From Alteromonas lipotrueiana (GTDB lineage Bacteria > Pseudomonadota > Gammaproteobacteria > Enterobacterales > Alteromonadaceae), in the NCBI RefSeq assembly GCF_019249245.1, contig NZ_JAESDK010000020.1, positions 27,084-91,083 of the forward strand: a stretch of 64,000 bases of DNA, read 5' to 3'. This document shows positions 53,813-63,569 of this stretch, piece by piece; position 1 is the stretch's first letter, and every line of letters starts with the position of its first letter. The notes under the pieces were generated by a model. It was given only the letters and a program-made list of their open reading frames with translations. It was not told the origin of the DNA and did no database searches. A program made the position numbers and the translations under genes.

Positions 53813-55035
53813 TTAAGTTCCTTATCAATCTTAATGGCGTGCTGAGTAAGACGCCCCTGTTCTAAATCAAAAAAAATGGTTCCCTGCAAATCGCCCGCAG
53901 AGGGCATCACATCCTGATCAGCTGAGATACGCGCAACTAACTTTACCTGTTTAAGATGTGCCAGGGTAAAGTCGGGTATCATCGCATCATTGATACCAAG
54001 GGTAATGGTGATCGGAAACCGGGACAATGGTTGTTTTACGACAGCAGCGGGCATCCGGTTTTTTTCATTTTTTTGTTGTGCAAATACAAGTAGATAGCCG
54101 TCTTCAGGCAGCCCCTTCTGGCGTAAATTTTCAGCAAGCATGACGGTGACTTCAAGGGCAGTTTGAGACGAAGGTGAACTTTGACCGCCCAACTCTACAA
54201 TCCGTTGCTCTAAACTGCGCCGCATCTCGCTATCGGGGGGAAGTTGCGATTTTATCCGGGCAAAGTAGCGTTCGGTGGCAGCTAAATCACCAAGCTGAGC
54301 CGAGGCAACCGCTGCCATAAGTACATATTTTACATCTTCAGGCTGACGAGATAGCCAACTTTCTAACACCTCTTTGGCTAATATAACCTGATCGCGCTCA
54401 CCGGTCCCCATAAGCAGTTGAGCATAACCCGATGCCACGGTGTCGGTTTGCGGTGCCAGTTGATAAGCTTTTGCCATAGCCTCTAACGCCTGAGCGCTGC
54501 GATTAAGAGACGCCTGCATACGGGCTAAAAACATCCAACCTTTAGCATCGTCGGGTTGTTCATACAATCGTTGGCGTATAGCCAGAGCAAGCTGGGCGAT
54601 ATCTTTATCAGTAATAGCCTGAGCCGCTCCTTTTTGTAATTTTTCAGACAATGCAGGCAAAGCTTCAATAGCCTGCTGGCTTTGCTTTAGCTGGGCAAGC
54701 TGATTAACCTGATAATACGTTACTGAGCCTACCACCACAGCCAGCAAGGCACCTGCAATTATCCACCAATAAGCGGGGCCAGAACGACTTTCGGCGCTGC
54801 TTCGATGTTCATCAACCATTGCCAGTTTTAATTCATCGCGTGCCTGACGAAGATCCTGCTCGCTCATCATCCCCTGCTCGGCCTCGGCGTCTAATTCGGC
54901 TAAGCGCTCTTTCACCAACTTAACATTGGCTCCGGGCTGACTTTTAGACACCGGACGTCGCCCAAACCAGGGCAACGCCACCAGTATCACCAATAACGTT
55001 AGCAATGCCGTAGCGGCTATATGAAACCAGGACAT
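53809..55035 (-). CDS. ccmI: Cytochrome c biogenesis protein CcmI
   Basis: Apocytochrome chaperone of the heme-lyase complex. The 408-residue protein has two N-terminal membrane segments (about residues 4-22 and 92-110) with a basic/acidic cytoplasmic loop between them, then a periplasmic TPR-rich domain (for example AKGWMFLARMQASLNRSAQA) and a beta-rich C-terminal domain as in E. coli CcmH/NrfG fusions. It follows ccmH by 2 bp. Confidence 0.9.
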   Translation of the reverse strand: MSWFHIAATALLTLLVILVALPWFGRRPVSKSQPGANVKLVKERLAELDAEAEQGMMSEQDLRQARDELKLAMVDEHRSSAESRSGPAYWWIIAGALLAVVVGSVTYYQVNQLAQLKQSQQAIEALPALSEKLQKGAAQAITDKDIAQLALAIRQRLYEQPDDAKGWMFLARMQASLNRSAQALEAMAKAYQLAPQTDTVASGYAQLLMGTGERDQVILAKEVLESWLSRQPEDVKYVLMAAVASAQLGDLAATERYFARIKSQLPPDSEMRRSLEQRIVELGGQSSPSSQTALEVTVMLAENLRQKGLPEDGYLLVFAQQKNEKNRMPAAVVKQPLSRFPITITLGINDAMIPDFTLAHLKQVKLVARISADQDVMPSAGDLQGTIFFDLEQGRLTQHAIKIDKELK

Positions 55036-55037
55036 CG

Positions 55038-55481
55038 CTATTCCTTATCCTGCTTCAATAGGCGTTCAGCCTCTTTCAGTTGCTCGGCCATATCTTCTGG
55101 GGGCGCGGGTTTTCCGCGTTTTAAAACCATCAGTAGCCCTCCTATTGCAAATACCACAGGCAACACCCACAACCAAATAGTAGCAACAGTAATGGGCGGC
55201 TCATAGTAAACAAAGTCACCATAGCGGGCTTTCATGTAATCAATGATTTGCGCCTGTGACTGGCCTTCGCGGGTGAGCTGATACACCTTGCGGCGCATAT
55301 CTTTGGCTATCATGGCATCAGAGTCGGCAATATTCTGGTTTTGACACATTGGACAGCGCAGTGTGGTGGTAAGCTGATTAAACTGTTGCCGCTGAGTGGC
55401 ATCATCAAACTCGTAGTTATTTTGCGCAGCGTAACCCCATGCACTAAAACCCATAAGCACCAAAACCCAAAGCAACCTCAC
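55038..55481 (-). CDS. ccmH: Cytochrome c biogenesis protein CcmH (thiol-disulfide subunit)
   Basis: Membrane-anchored periplasmic oxidoreductase that reduces the apocytochrome CXXCH motif. It has a signal segment, the redox motif LRCPMCQNQNIADSDA (Cys43 and Cys46 region), and a C-terminal transmembrane helix (VATIWLWVLPVVFAIGGLLM). Length 147 is that of stand-alone CcmH without the TPR part, which is the separate ccmI gene here. Start overlaps ccmG by 4 bp. Confidence 0.93.
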   Translation of the reverse strand: MRLLWVLVLMGFSAWGYAAQNNYEFDDATQRQQFNQLTTTLRCPMCQNQNIADSDAMIAKDMRRKVYQLTREGQSQAQIIDYMKARYGDFVYYEPPITVATIWLWVLPVVFAIGGLLMVLKRGKPAPPEDMAEQLKEAERLLKQDKE

Positions 55482-56062
55482 GGCTTTTGTTCCTGCTGTA
55501 AGCGACTATACACAGGCTCAATTTTGTTACGCCACACCCGCTCATTAATATCCCCGATATGATGCAATCTGACCACTCCTTGAGCATCAATCAAAAAATG
55601 TTCTGGGGCGCCGGTCACTCCTAAGTCTAACGACAAGTCCCGGTAGGTATCGTAAATATTAAATTGATAGGGGTTACCAAATTGCTGAAGCATATCTTTT
55701 GCTTCCTGACGTACCTGAGCAAGCACTTTACCACCAAAATCCGGGTCAATATCCTGATCAAAATACAATCCTACAAAGCGTATCCCTTCAGACTCACGCA
55801 ATTGCGTCAGGTAGGGCAGCTCGACCGCGCAGGTTATACACCACACGCCCCAAACATTTAAAATAGTAACTTCGCCTTTTAATGAGCCGGGGGTGTAGAT
55901 TGTCTCTGGATTCATTAAATCGGGTAACGAAAAAGCCGGAACCGTTTTACCCGTGGCTTGCGAGTCAAGCTCCCGGGGGTCTGAAAACAATCCCTGATAT
56001 AAAAATCCGACCCCGCCTATAAATACCAGCAAGGGCAGCACCACTAACCAAACTTTTTTCAT
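55478..56062 (-). CDS. ccmG: Thiol:disulfide interchange protein CcmG/DsbE
   Basis: Periplasmic thioredoxin-like protein, tethered by an N-terminal helix, that keeps apocytochrome cysteines reduced. The active site is WGVWCITCAVELPYL (WCxxC), near residue 72-79, and the acidic-pocket region VTGAPEHFLIDAQGVVRLHH follows with the cis-proline position near GAPEHF. Length 194 (E. coli 185). Overlaps ccmF by 4 bp. Confidence 0.94.
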   Translation of the reverse strand: MKKVWLVVLPLLVFIGGVGFLYQGLFSDPRELDSQATGKTVPAFSLPDLMNPETIYTPGSLKGEVTILNVWGVWCITCAVELPYLTQLRESEGIRFVGLYFDQDIDPDFGGKVLAQVRQEAKDMLQQFGNPYQFNIYDTYRDLSLDLGVTGAPEHFLIDAQGVVRLHHIGDINERVWRNKIEPVYSRLQQEQKP

Positions 56063-58059
56063 AACGCCTCTGCTGTTTTGTTTGAAGAGCCTGCCGCACG
56101 GGACTTTTGGCGGTGGTCCCTGTTTAGCCGGTAACGACGATCGCTAACGGCCAATAGCCCAGCAATAGCCATAATGCCGCCGCCGCCCCATATCCAGATT
56201 ACAAAAGGTTTGATGTAAATACGTACCGCCCAGGCCTCACCGTTTAACGGTTCGCCAAGCGCAACAAAAATATCCCGGGTCAGGCCTGTATCAATCGCGG
56301 CTTCTGTCATTGGCATTTTTTGTACAAGATATAAGCGTTTCTCAGGAAACAATACCGCAACTTCCTGCTCATCCCGAGTTACCGTAAACTGCCCTACATC
56401 CGCATTATAATTTGGCCCTGCGTATGTAGTGTGACTATCAAATTGTATTTGGTAAGCTCCTACGCGTACCTGTTCGCCAGGACTCATGCGAACATCACGC
56501 TCAAGCTCGTAGTTACTCACCAGGGTAATACCGATAAGTGAGACGGCAAAGCCAAGATGTCCCAATACCATAGCCCAGTGACTACGGGTTAACATTGATA
56601 ATCGTTGTCTTGTACCCAGTTGCTGCGGCAAACTGTCTAGTCGCTGCATAACTTCCATCACCGTACAAATTACAATCCAAAACGCCAGCACCAGCCCCAG
56701 TATTGCCATATAAGCGGGCTGAGAGTACGAAAAAAACACCAGCAACGCAGCACTAATACTCAGCCCAAAGGCAAACAGCATTTGTTTAGTTAGTGCGCTT
56801 ACAGGCTGACTTTTCCAACGCACCAGCGGACCAATACCTAACATAAATACAAACGGCACAATTAAATACACAAACATTTTATTGAAAAATGGTGCACCAA
56901 TAGAGATAGAACCCAGGCCAATTTCTTTGTGAATAAGCGGCAGTAATGTTCCAAGCAACACTACAATGGTCGCGGCACATAAAAACAGATTGTTACCCAT
57001 TAATAATACTTCGCGGGAAAACATCTGGTAGCGAGCCACACTTTTTAATGTACTGGCTCTAAAGGCGTATAATACCAGAGCTGCACCGCTTAAAATGACT
57101 AAGATAGCCAGTATGAACAACCCGCGGGTCGGGTCGCTGGCAAATGAATGCACCGATACAATGACACCAGAGCGCACCAGAAAGGTTCCCAGTAAACTTA
57201 ATGAGAATGCCGATATTGCCAGCAAAACTGTCCATGAGCGAAACAATTTACGTTTTTCAGTTACCGCCAGCGAGTGCATAAGTGCGGTTCCCACCAGCCA
57301 CGGCATAAACGAAGCATTTTCAACCGGATCCCAGAACCACCAGCCGCCCCATCCCAGCTCATAATAAGCCCACCAGCTACCCAGACAAATGCCTACGGTT
57401 AAAAATGACCAGGCAGCAATAACCCAGGGACGCGACCAGCGTGCCCAGGTTGAATCTAACCGGCCTGATATGAGTGCCGCGACCGCAAAAGCAAAGGCGA
57501 CCGCAAAACCCACGTAGCCCATATAGAGCATAGGCGGATGAATAATCATTCCAAAATCTTGTAAAAGCGGATTTAGATCGCGCCCGTCGACTGGAAAAAA
57601 AGGCAACATGCTTTCAAACGGGTTCGACGTTAAAAGCATAAAAAGATAAAAACCGATAGCTACCATTCCCAATACAGCCAGTACTCGGGCCACCATTTCT
57701 GCAGGTACACTGCGGCTAAATATTGCGACCGCGACACTCCACAGGCTAAGCATTAATACCCACAACAAAAACGAACCTTCGTGTCCGCCCCACACCGCAG
57801 TCAACTTATATTGCAAGGGAAGGCGGCTGTTTGAATGCTGCGCCACATAGGCCACCGAAAAATCATCGGTGGCAAACGCATACGACAAACAGACAAACGC
57901 GATTAGAGTAAAAATAAACATACCCGCGGCCAGCGGCCGAGCCGAAGCAATAAGTGCTGAATGCCCTTTTGCTGCCCCTGCCATCGGATAAACCGCCAGC
58001 AATATCGCACACACCAGCGCCAGAACAAGCGCGATATTGCCTATTTCTGGCGCTATCAT
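56059..58059 (-). CDS. ccmF: Heme lyase subunit CcmF
   Basis: Large inner-membrane subunit that attaches heme to apocytochrome c. The 666-residue protein has about 15 hydrophobic segments and the periplasmic tryptophan-rich WWD domain [20 protein letters not shown] near residue 235, with conserved histidines around it. Overlaps ccmE by 4 bp and ccmG by 4 bp, so the operon is tightly coupled. Confidence 0.96.
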   Translation of the reverse strand: MIAPEIGNIALVLALVCAILLAVYPMAGAAKGHSALIASARPLAAGMFIFTLIAFVCLSYAFATDDFSVAYVAQHSNSRLPLQYKLTAVWGGHEGSFLLWVLMLSLWSVAVAIFSRSVPAEMVARVLAVLGMVAIGFYLFMLLTSNPFESMLPFFPVDGRDLNPLLQDFGMIIHPPMLYMGYVGFAVAFAFAVAALISGRLDSTWARWSRPWVIAAWSFLTVGICLGSWWAYYELGWGGWWFWDPVENASFMPWLVGTALMHSLAVTEKRKLFRSWTVLLAISAFSLSLLGTFLVRSGVIVSVHSFASDPTRGLFILAILVILSGAALVLYAFRASTLKSVARYQMFSREVLLMGNNLFLCAATIVVLLGTLLPLIHKEIGLGSISIGAPFFNKMFVYLIVPFVFMLGIGPLVRWKSQPVSALTKQMLFAFGLSISAALLVFFSYSQPAYMAILGLVLAFWIVICTVMEVMQRLDSLPQQLGTRQRLSMLTRSHWAMVLGHLGFAVSLIGITLVSNYELERDVRMSPGEQVRVGAYQIQFDSHTTYAGPNYNADVGQFTVTRDEQEVAVLFPEKRLYLVQKMPMTEAAIDTGLTRDIFVALGEPLNGEAWAVRIYIKPFVIWIWGGGGIMAIAGLLAVSDRRYRLNRDHRQKSRAAGSSNKTAEAL

Positions 58060-58526
58060 AAGGCATCATCCAACGACGCTGGCTTTTGATGCTTAATGCC
58101 CTTCATTTTTTCAGCCAGTTCAGGCGGCATGTATTCTTCGTCATGCTTGGCCAGCACTTCATGGGCCTGGATATGGTTGGGGCTGGTTAAAACTCCGGTA
58201 GCTACAATACCCTGTCCTTCACGAAACAAATCAGGCAATATGCCCTGATAAGAGATGCTTACTTTGGGCCCGGTATCGATAAGCGAAAATGTAACTTGTA
58301 GTGAATCGGGATCGCGGGTCACCGAGCCTGGCACCACCAGCCCGCCAATACGTAAGCGCTGTCCAACTTGCGGCGTTTTTCCTTGTTTTCCTTCAATGAT
58401 TTCAGAGGGCGTATAAAACAAATCTATGTTGTCGTTCAGAGCAAATAACATCAGACCTACCGCAGCACTGAGTAACCCCCCAATGCTCAGTATTACAATT
58501 AACCGTTGTTTTCGTCTTGGATTCAC
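58056..58526 (-). CDS. ccmE: Heme chaperone CcmE
   Basis: Periplasmic heme chaperone with an N-terminal membrane anchor and an OB-fold. The HxxxY heme-attachment motif appears as [11 protein letters not shown] (His about 128, Tyr 132). It is 156 residues, like E. coli (159). The N-terminus begins [19 protein letters not shown]. Three bases separate it from ccmD. Confidence 0.95.
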   Translation of the reverse strand: MNPRRKQRLIVILSIGGLLSAAVGLMLFALNDNIDLFYTPSEIIEGKQGKTPQVGQRLRIGGLVVPGSVTRDPDSLQVTFSLIDTGPKVSISYQGILPDLFREGQGIVATGVLTSPNHIQAHEVLAKHDEEYMPPELAEKMKGIKHQKPASLDDAL

Positions 58527-58529
58527 CCA

Positions 58530-58742
58530 TTACTCCTGAGCCGACTGGCCATTTTGTCGCGCCTTTTGGATGCGCACCTGTCGCTGCTGATTTTTAGAAA
58601 TTGTCTTTAACAGGTTTCGGCGTTCGGCTTTAGCGGCAATAACCAATAGCCCCATGACCAAGAAACTGACCCCGAAAGACAGCCATACATAAAAGCCATA
58701 ACCCCCCATCGCAATTAAACTGCTTAGTGAATCAAACTGCAT
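58530..58742 (-). CDS. ccmD: Cytochrome c biogenesis protein CcmD
   Basis: Small single-helix membrane protein that helps release holo-CcmE from the CcmABCD complex. About 70 residues from ATG 58742, with a transmembrane segment (FYVWLSFGVSFLVMGLLVIA) and a basic cytoplasmic tail. A longer frame from 58814 would lie within ccmC and is rejected; the chosen start overlaps the ccmC stop by 11 bp. Confidence 0.88.
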   Translation of the reverse strand: MQFDSLSSLIAMGGYGFYVWLSFGVSFLVMGLLVIAAKAERRNLLKTISKNQQRQVRIQKARQNGQSAQE

Positions 58743-59490
58743 TCTGGTTTTCTCTGCGATCGTGTAAAAGTGCGCTGACCCAGGGGCGATGTTGTTCGCG
58801 ACGTAGTATTTCATTGTTAAGTCGCATACAGGTTAAGGCGGCAATAAACATCATCATACCTGCAATATTCATTAGCAAAGGCCACAGCATTTCGGTGGCA
58901 ATTGATGGTTTATCAAACTTGGTAATGGTGGCGCCCTGGTGCAGTGTGTTCCACCATTGGACTGAAAAATGAATCACCGGAATATTAACTACCCCCACCA
59001 GAGCCATGATACCTGCAGCTTTGCCTGCTTGCTGTTTGTCGTCAAAGGCGCTGTAGAGGGCAATAACGCCGCAATATAAAAAAAGTAAAATCAGTTCTGA
59101 AGTTAGACGGGCATCCCATACCCACCAGGCGCCCCACATGGGTTTGCCCCAGGCCGCGCCGGTAAACAAGGCAATAAAGGTCATTACTGCGCCTACAGGC
59201 GCCATGGCTATCATCGCCATAAAAGCAGTGCGCCATTGCCATACAATGCCCACTAACGCGGCTACCGCCATCGCTACATACGTGCTCATACTTAGCATGG
59301 CAGCTGGCACATGAATATAAATGATACGAAATGAGTCGCCCTGCTGATAATCAGCGGGCGTAAAAAGCAGTCCCCACAGTGTGCCCGGCACTAACAGCAA
59401 CACGCAGATACCCGCAAACCAGGGAGTCAGGCGCTGACTAAGACTGTACGCAGCTTGTGTTTTTGCATAAGGATGTAACCACTTAAACAT
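58732..59490 (-). CDS. ccmC: Heme exporter/transfer protein CcmC
   Basis: Six-helix membrane protein that presents heme to CcmE. The 252-residue protein begins MFKWLHPYAK at ATG 59490, which overlaps the ccmB stop by one base (TGATG). The WWD motif is WGAWWVWDARLTSELILLFL near residue 120, with the flanking His in IYIHVPAAMLSMSTY and VIHFSVQWWNTLHQG. A longer upstream frame to 59844 runs through ccmB and is an artefact. Confidence 0.95.
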   Translation of the reverse strand: MFKWLHPYAKTQAAYSLSQRLTPWFAGICVLLLVPGTLWGLLFTPADYQQGDSFRIIYIHVPAAMLSMSTYVAMAVAALVGIVWQWRTAFMAMIAMAPVGAVMTFIALFTGAAWGKPMWGAWWVWDARLTSELILLFLYCGVIALYSAFDDKQQAGKAAGIMALVGVVNIPVIHFSVQWWNTLHQGATITKFDKPSIATEMLWPLLMNIAGMMMFIAALTCMRLNNEILRREQHRPWVSALLHDRRENQNAV

Positions 59491-60158
59491 CAGTGCTGAC
59501 TCACTTTTAATGCATAGGCAGTAGCAAAAGGCGCCAGAGCCAACGCGCACAGCAGCATAGCGCCGATAATGGCAAGCTGGGGTGCATAAGATAAATGTAG
59601 TGCTGCTGACTCTACCGCAGAGGTAGCAAAAATCAATAAAGGAATGAACACCGGGACCATGAGCAATAACGGCAACAGTGCACCTTTTTGTACACCTACC
59701 GTTAACCCCATAGCAATGGCCCCTACCAAAGATAACAAGGGAGTGCCCAGCAATAACGATAAAAACAGAGCCAGGTACATCGGCATCGACAAGTGTAAAA
59801 ACAACGCCAACAACGGCGATAAAATTAACAATGGCAAAAAGCAAACCAGCCAGTGAACCACCGACTTAAGTGCCACAATCTGAAAAACCGGCACTCCACT
59901 TAACAACAGTTGCTCAAGCGAACCATCAAGATAATCTTGTTTAAATAAGCGCTCCATGCCGAGTAACGCTGTCAATATCGCGGCCACCCATATCACGCCC
60001 GGCCCAATACGTTGTAAAGTTTCGGGAGCCGGTCCCACTGCAATAGGAAACAATGTCACAACTATCAGTAGAAACAGTAACGGCTGCGCTAATTCGCCTT
60101 TTTGATTAAATGCTATCGCAAGATCACGCTGCAAAACACCTTTTATCAACTGGCTCAC
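59490..60158 (-). CDS. ccmB: Heme exporter membrane subunit CcmB
   Basis: ABC-type membrane subunit, 222 residues with six hydrophobic segments, working with CcmA in release of heme-loaded CcmE. The start region LQRDLAIAFNQKGELAQPLL and the LERLFKQDYLDGSLEQLLLS loop are typical. Overlaps ccmA by 4 bp and ccmC by 1 bp. Confidence 0.94.
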   Translation of the reverse strand: MSQLIKGVLQRDLAIAFNQKGELAQPLLFLLIVVTLFPIAVGPAPETLQRIGPGVIWVAAILTALLGMERLFKQDYLDGSLEQLLLSGVPVFQIVALKSVVHWLVCFLPLLILSPLLALFLHLSMPMYLALFLSLLLGTPLLSLVGAIAMGLTVGVQKGALLPLLLMVPVFIPLLIFATSAVESAALHLSYAPQLAIIGAMLLCALALAPFATAYALKVSQH

Positions 60159-60802
60159 AAGCGGTACTCCAAATCAAAATACTGCAACTTAGCTGAAGAT
60201 GTTAATGGCTGGTGCGAGGTTAAAATGACCGCCCCGCCGCCATCAATAAATTGGTTAATATGTTGTTCGACAAGAGCGATACCTGCGGTATCCAATGCCG
60301 TAAAGGGTTCATCAAGAATCCAAAGCCTGGCTGGTTTAAGCCACAATCGTGCTAATGCTACCCGCCGCTGCTGACCTGCTGACAAAAATTTAACAGGCAA
60401 GTCTTCAAGGCCTACCAGCCCCAGCCTGGTTAACAGGTCATACAAAAGCGCTTCGCTACATGGAGCCTGATGCAAATGCGCCCAATACTGTAGATTTTCG
60501 AGCGCACTTAAGCTCGCCGTCAGCCCGCTTTTATGGCCCAGATACACCAGTTCTTTGAAGTAAGTCGTATCGAGTGCCCGACTATTCCACAATACCTGGC
60601 CTTGCTCAGCTTGACTTAAGCCAGCAATAATACGAAGTAAGCTGGTTTTACCGGCGCCATTAGGACCGCGCAGGTGAATTAACTGTCCTGTTGAAATTTG
60701 CAGCGATAGGTTCTCAAACAAAATGCGGTCACGTTTGCTACATGACACATTCTGCACAACTAATTCCGGCAAGAAAGCGCTTCCGTTCTCGTTACTTAGC
60801 AA
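60155..60802 (-). CDS. ccmA: Cytochrome c biogenesis ATP-binding protein CcmA
   Basis: ATPase of the CcmAB complex, 215 residues. Walker A GPNGAGKTSLLRIIAGL, signature LSAGQQRRVALARLWL and Walker B LWILDEPFTALD are intact. It is the first gene of ccmABCDEFGHI; the start ATG 60802 is preceded by a 200-bp gap that should hold the operon promoter. No promoter element was chosen. Confidence 0.95.
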   Translation of the reverse strand: MLSNENGSAFLPELVVQNVSCSKRDRILFENLSLQISTGQLIHLRGPNGAGKTSLLRIIAGLSQAEQGQVLWNSRALDTTYFKELVYLGHKSGLTASLSALENLQYWAHLHQAPCSEALLYDLLTRLGLVGLEDLPVKFLSAGQQRRVALARLWLKPARLWILDEPFTALDTAGIALVEQHINQFIDGGGAVILTSHQPLTSSAKLQYFDLEYRL

Positions 60803-60907
60803 TGGTTAGACGCAGTTTACCACACAAAAAAATCTGCGCGAGTATTGCACAATAACCGCTTGCAGGTTTGAGTCAGCCGCCTGTTAAGTAAAAGAATATC
60901 TGTAGCA

Positions 60908-60930
60908 GAAAGGAAAGGAAGGAAAGGAAA
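60908..60930 (+). repeat. Polypurine AGGAA/AGGAAA tract
   Basis: A short tandem purine repeat of GGAA units lies in the gap between ccmA and the DUF2061 gene, followed by a 7-bp AGCTCTG/CAGAGCT hairpin. It is a simple-sequence repeat that may vary in length. Confidence 0.6.
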
Positions 60931-61006
60931 GTAAGCAGCTCTGCGCTAAAACACAGAGCTTAATAACAATACAAATAACTGAGGTAGGCAATCGGGTTAT
61001 GCGCTG

Positions 61007-61213
61007 CTAGGGCGTCAATGCTCCTGCGGCTACCGATGCCGATGATGATTCTAATCTGTTCCAGAATTTTTCGTGAAAATAGAATGCTACAGTGTTGATT
61101 GCTGGCTCTACTAAGGCCAGTAATCCACCGATTAATAAACTACCGGTAAGTAAATAGGCGACCGTAAAGGCCACCGAGAAGTGCATAACAGCAAAGGTAA
61201 TGGTTTTTTTCAT
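61007..61213 (-). CDS. DUF2061 small membrane protein
   Basis: A 68-residue protein starting at ATG 61213 (MKKTITFAVMHFSVAFTVAY), with two hydrophobic segments (about residues 7-22 and 23-40) and the FHEKFWNRL motif characteristic of DUF2061. Function unknown. A near-consensus Fur box lies 25 bp upstream, so it may be induced by iron shortage. Monocistronic; no neighbour shares its strand closely. Confidence 0.82.
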   Translation of the reverse strand: MKKTITFAVMHFSVAFTVAYLLTGSLLIGGLLALVEPAINTVAFYFHEKFWNRLESSSASVAAGALTP

Positions 61214-61237
61214 GTTGGCTTCCACCCACTCATATTT

Positions 61238-61256
61238 GATAATGATAATTATTATC
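61238..61256 (-). promoter_or_regulatory. Fur box upstream of the DUF2061 gene
   Basis: GATAATGATAATTATTATC matches the classical 19-bp Fur consensus GATAATGATAATCATTATC at 18 positions. It lies 25-43 bp upstream of the start codon, over the expected promoter, a repressing position. Binding is inferred from sequence alone. Confidence 0.75.
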
Positions 61257-61555
61257 ATTTAAGTGCGAAAAAACCAATCTTTTTTTATAATCTATCTAAT
61301 CGCTTCTGTGACGTTGTTCTGTTTTATACTGATTTAAATATCCTATAATCAGTCTGAGGAAGCCTGTAGAGATATTCTGCTTCAAGCCAGAGGGCGGCTT
61401 TTAGCGCTATTTTGGTGAGGATGATGACACAAGAAATTTAACCAGTTACACCGCCACACCCTGCTTGGCTTATCAGATTGATGGTGGGTAACTACTTGTG
61501 ACTCTTGGTACTCACTACTTTATCAGACATTATCGAACAAAAACTTATTTGAGGC

Positions 61556-61583
61556 TAAAGTTGCGTCAGCCGCGTACCGATAA
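61556..61583 (+). promoter_or_regulatory. Candidate sigma-28 (FliA) promoter for the FliK-like gene
   Basis: TAAAGTTG (61556-61563), a 12-bp spacer and ACCGATAA (61576-61583) resemble the FliA consensus TAAAGTTT-N11-GCCGATAA with one mismatch in each half and one extra spacer base. The predicted transcription start falls at about 61590, the start codon itself, so the mRNA would be nearly leaderless or the true start lies further downstream. The rest of the 61260-61555 gap shows nothing I can name. Confidence 0.45.
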
Positions 61584-61589
61584 GCTACT

Positions 61590-63569
61590 ATGACCGCATC
61601 GACTATTCCACCTACCCGCGTAGGGCAACCTTTAGCAGGTGGGGCGACTACTACCAGTAGTGACGCTACTGCTCTGCCTGTTGCACAACAACCTGCGAAT
61701 GCACAGGTGCAGCTTGCGCCCAATAATGAAATTCGTATTCAGGTGGCTGAATTAAAATCTCAGATCACCATTGCTTTATCCACACTATCTATCCCAGCAA
61801 GTGCTAATGCAACTAAAATAGATACGTTAGCAGGCCCGGTGGTGATATCGCGAATCAGCGATAGTCAGGCATTAATTTCTTCGATAAAAGCCCACAATGT
61901 ATCGGTGGTGTTGGCTGCCACTGAAAAAAGTCAGGTGTTAGGCGAATTAAGCCGGGCGTTATCTTCGGTGCGCGCCCCGGCTCTACAGATGCCGGTCACG
62001 GTGGTGTCAACCACGCCGGGCCAGGTCACTATTAATGCCGCCACTTTGGCCCGACCGGTTACTTTGCCTATTCCGGTCAACGCTGACATACACCCCGGCC
62101 CGGATAAACTGACACGTCATACCCAATCAGGTCACTGGTCACTAAACAGTACCGACCTTTCGACACCGTTGCCTCAATCGACCAAAGCGTCAATCTCAAG
62201 AGCTCTAGCGGCACACGCGTTAAAGTCTCCGGGCCTGGTATTTGAAAACTTACCACCCAATACGGTTAAACAGCTCACAACACAGCTTCCAAAGCTTACG
62301 GCCTCACTGGCTCAGCCCCAGGTGGGCTTGTCTTTTAATGGGTCGCAGTTTTCTGCTACTACGGCGGTTTGGCAACCAAGCGTAAAGCTTCTGGCTAATA
62401 CAGATATATTTAAAGGTTTTTTGCCTAACGCCCCGACCAAAGTGCCCGCGCTTCCTGAGCTTCGGATTGGCCCCGCTGCGCTAACCGAACGCCCCCCTAC
62501 GCTTAGTGTTACAGATGCTTCGCTATCCGCGCTACCAAAAGCTGTACTACCTTCTGATGCTGTGCTCAATTCGCTACCGGGAAACCAAGCTCAGCATGCA
62601 CTATTGCAGCAGCAAATTCCGCAACTGGCTCGTAAATTGTTGGCCGATACCGGTTCGACCCATCAGGCTCTGTCACAATTGCTTGGTCTGTTAAAAGGGG
62701 TCAGTCCAAGCAGTCCCGAGTCGGCAGACGTGCTGGCAAAAATTACAGCCCAGTTGTCAGATGAAGCGTTGCTTTCTAAGCCAGCAATAGTACCGGGCGC
62801 GAGCACCGATACTGCGCCAGCTAAGCCTTCACCCTTTATTGCCCAATTACAGGCTCTTTTTGCAGCAACCACCCTGCCGGTGACACCGACCACACTGCAA
62901 TCCTCTACTCCGCCATCCAACTTTGTTGCTGCATTGGTAAGCTTATTGCAAATTTCTTTTGGTGCTAAAGCGATGTCACGGGCCGATTCCACCGCCAAAG
63001 TTGCGCTACAACAAAACATTGCAAATAATAGTATTACAAGTAACACCGGCCCCACCGGCGCGGCGCTGCGTGCCGGTTTTGATGTCAATAGTCAGGACAA
63101 ACAGGGGCAGCTCACCACTGCACTTAAAACCCTGTTGGTAAACCATCAGGCTACCAAACTCACCAATGCCGAGGTGCGATTGCAGGGGCAAGAACAATTT
63201 TATTTTATTTTGCCTTTTGCAAGTCAGGGTCGTCAGGCTCCAGAGGTTCTGATTAGCCGGGACTCTGAAGATAAGTCTCAGAAAACTAAAGAAGATGCCC
63301 AAAATAAGCAATGGCAACTTACTATGAAACTCGACATTGGAGAACAGGGCGAGCTGTTGGCAAAATCTAAAATAACCCACAATACCGTGTCGATAAATTT
63401 GTATACTTCGACCAGCGCATTACTTACCCGAGTCACCGATACTTTGCCTTTTTTATTGCGAAAGCTGGAAAGCCTTGGGTTAGAAATTGAAAAAAGTTCG
63501 GTGCAACGCGGTAAAATTCCGACACATTTAGCCGAGCGGCCCTATCAACTATTTGAAACCAAAGTATGA
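61590..63569 (+). CDS. FliK-like flagellar hook-length control protein
   Basis: A 659-residue protein. The first ~500 residues are low-complexity, rich in Ala, Pro, Ser, Thr and Gln (typical of the extended FliK ruler), and the last ~130 form a FliK-type C-terminal domain (LTNAEVRLQGQEQFYFILPF, WQLTMKLDIGEQGELLAKSK and a final ERPYQLFETKV). It would switch the flagellar export apparatus from hook to filament substrates. It is coupled to a FlhB-C-like protein by a 4-bp overlap, which is the expected partner. The start ATG 61590 lacks a clear ribosome-binding site. Confidence 0.75.
   Translation: MTASTIPPTRVGQPLAGGATTTSSDATALPVAQQPANAQVQLAPNNEIRIQVAELKSQITIALSTLSIPASANATKIDTLAGPVVISRISDSQALISSIKAHNVSVVLAATEKSQVLGELSRALSSVRAPALQMPVTVVSTTPGQVTINAATLARPVTLPIPVNADIHPGPDKLTRHTQSGHWSLNSTDLSTPLPQSTKASISRALAAHALKSPGLVFENLPPNTVKQLTTQLPKLTASLAQPQVGLSFNGSQFSATTAVWQPSVKLLANTDIFKGFLPNAPTKVPALPELRIGPAALTERPPTLSVTDASLSALPKAVLPSDAVLNSLPGNQAQHALLQQQIPQLARKLLADTGSTHQALSQLLGLLKGVSPSSPESADVLAKITAQLSDEALLSKPAIVPGASTDTAPAKPSPFIAQLQALFAATTLPVTPTTLQSSTPPSNFVAALVSLLQISFGAKAMSRADSTAKVALQQNIANNSITSNTGPTGAALRAGFDVNSQDKQGQLTTALKTLLVNHQATKLTNAEVRLQGQEQFYFILPFASQGRQAPEVLISRDSEDKSQKTKEDAQNKQWQLTMKLDIGEQGELLAKSKITHNTVSINLYTSTSALLTRVTDTLPFLLRKLESLGLEIEKSSVQRGKIPTHLAERPYQLFETKV

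Noticed and set aside
58732..59844. 370-codon frame that would extend CcmC upstream
   Set aside because: The first 118 codons run through ccmB in another frame; CcmC homology begins at ATG 59490, coupled to the ccmB stop.
60908..60930. Polypurine tract as a regulatory CsrA target
   Set aside because: Contains GGA units but no hairpin presents them; simple-sequence repeat is the plainer reading.
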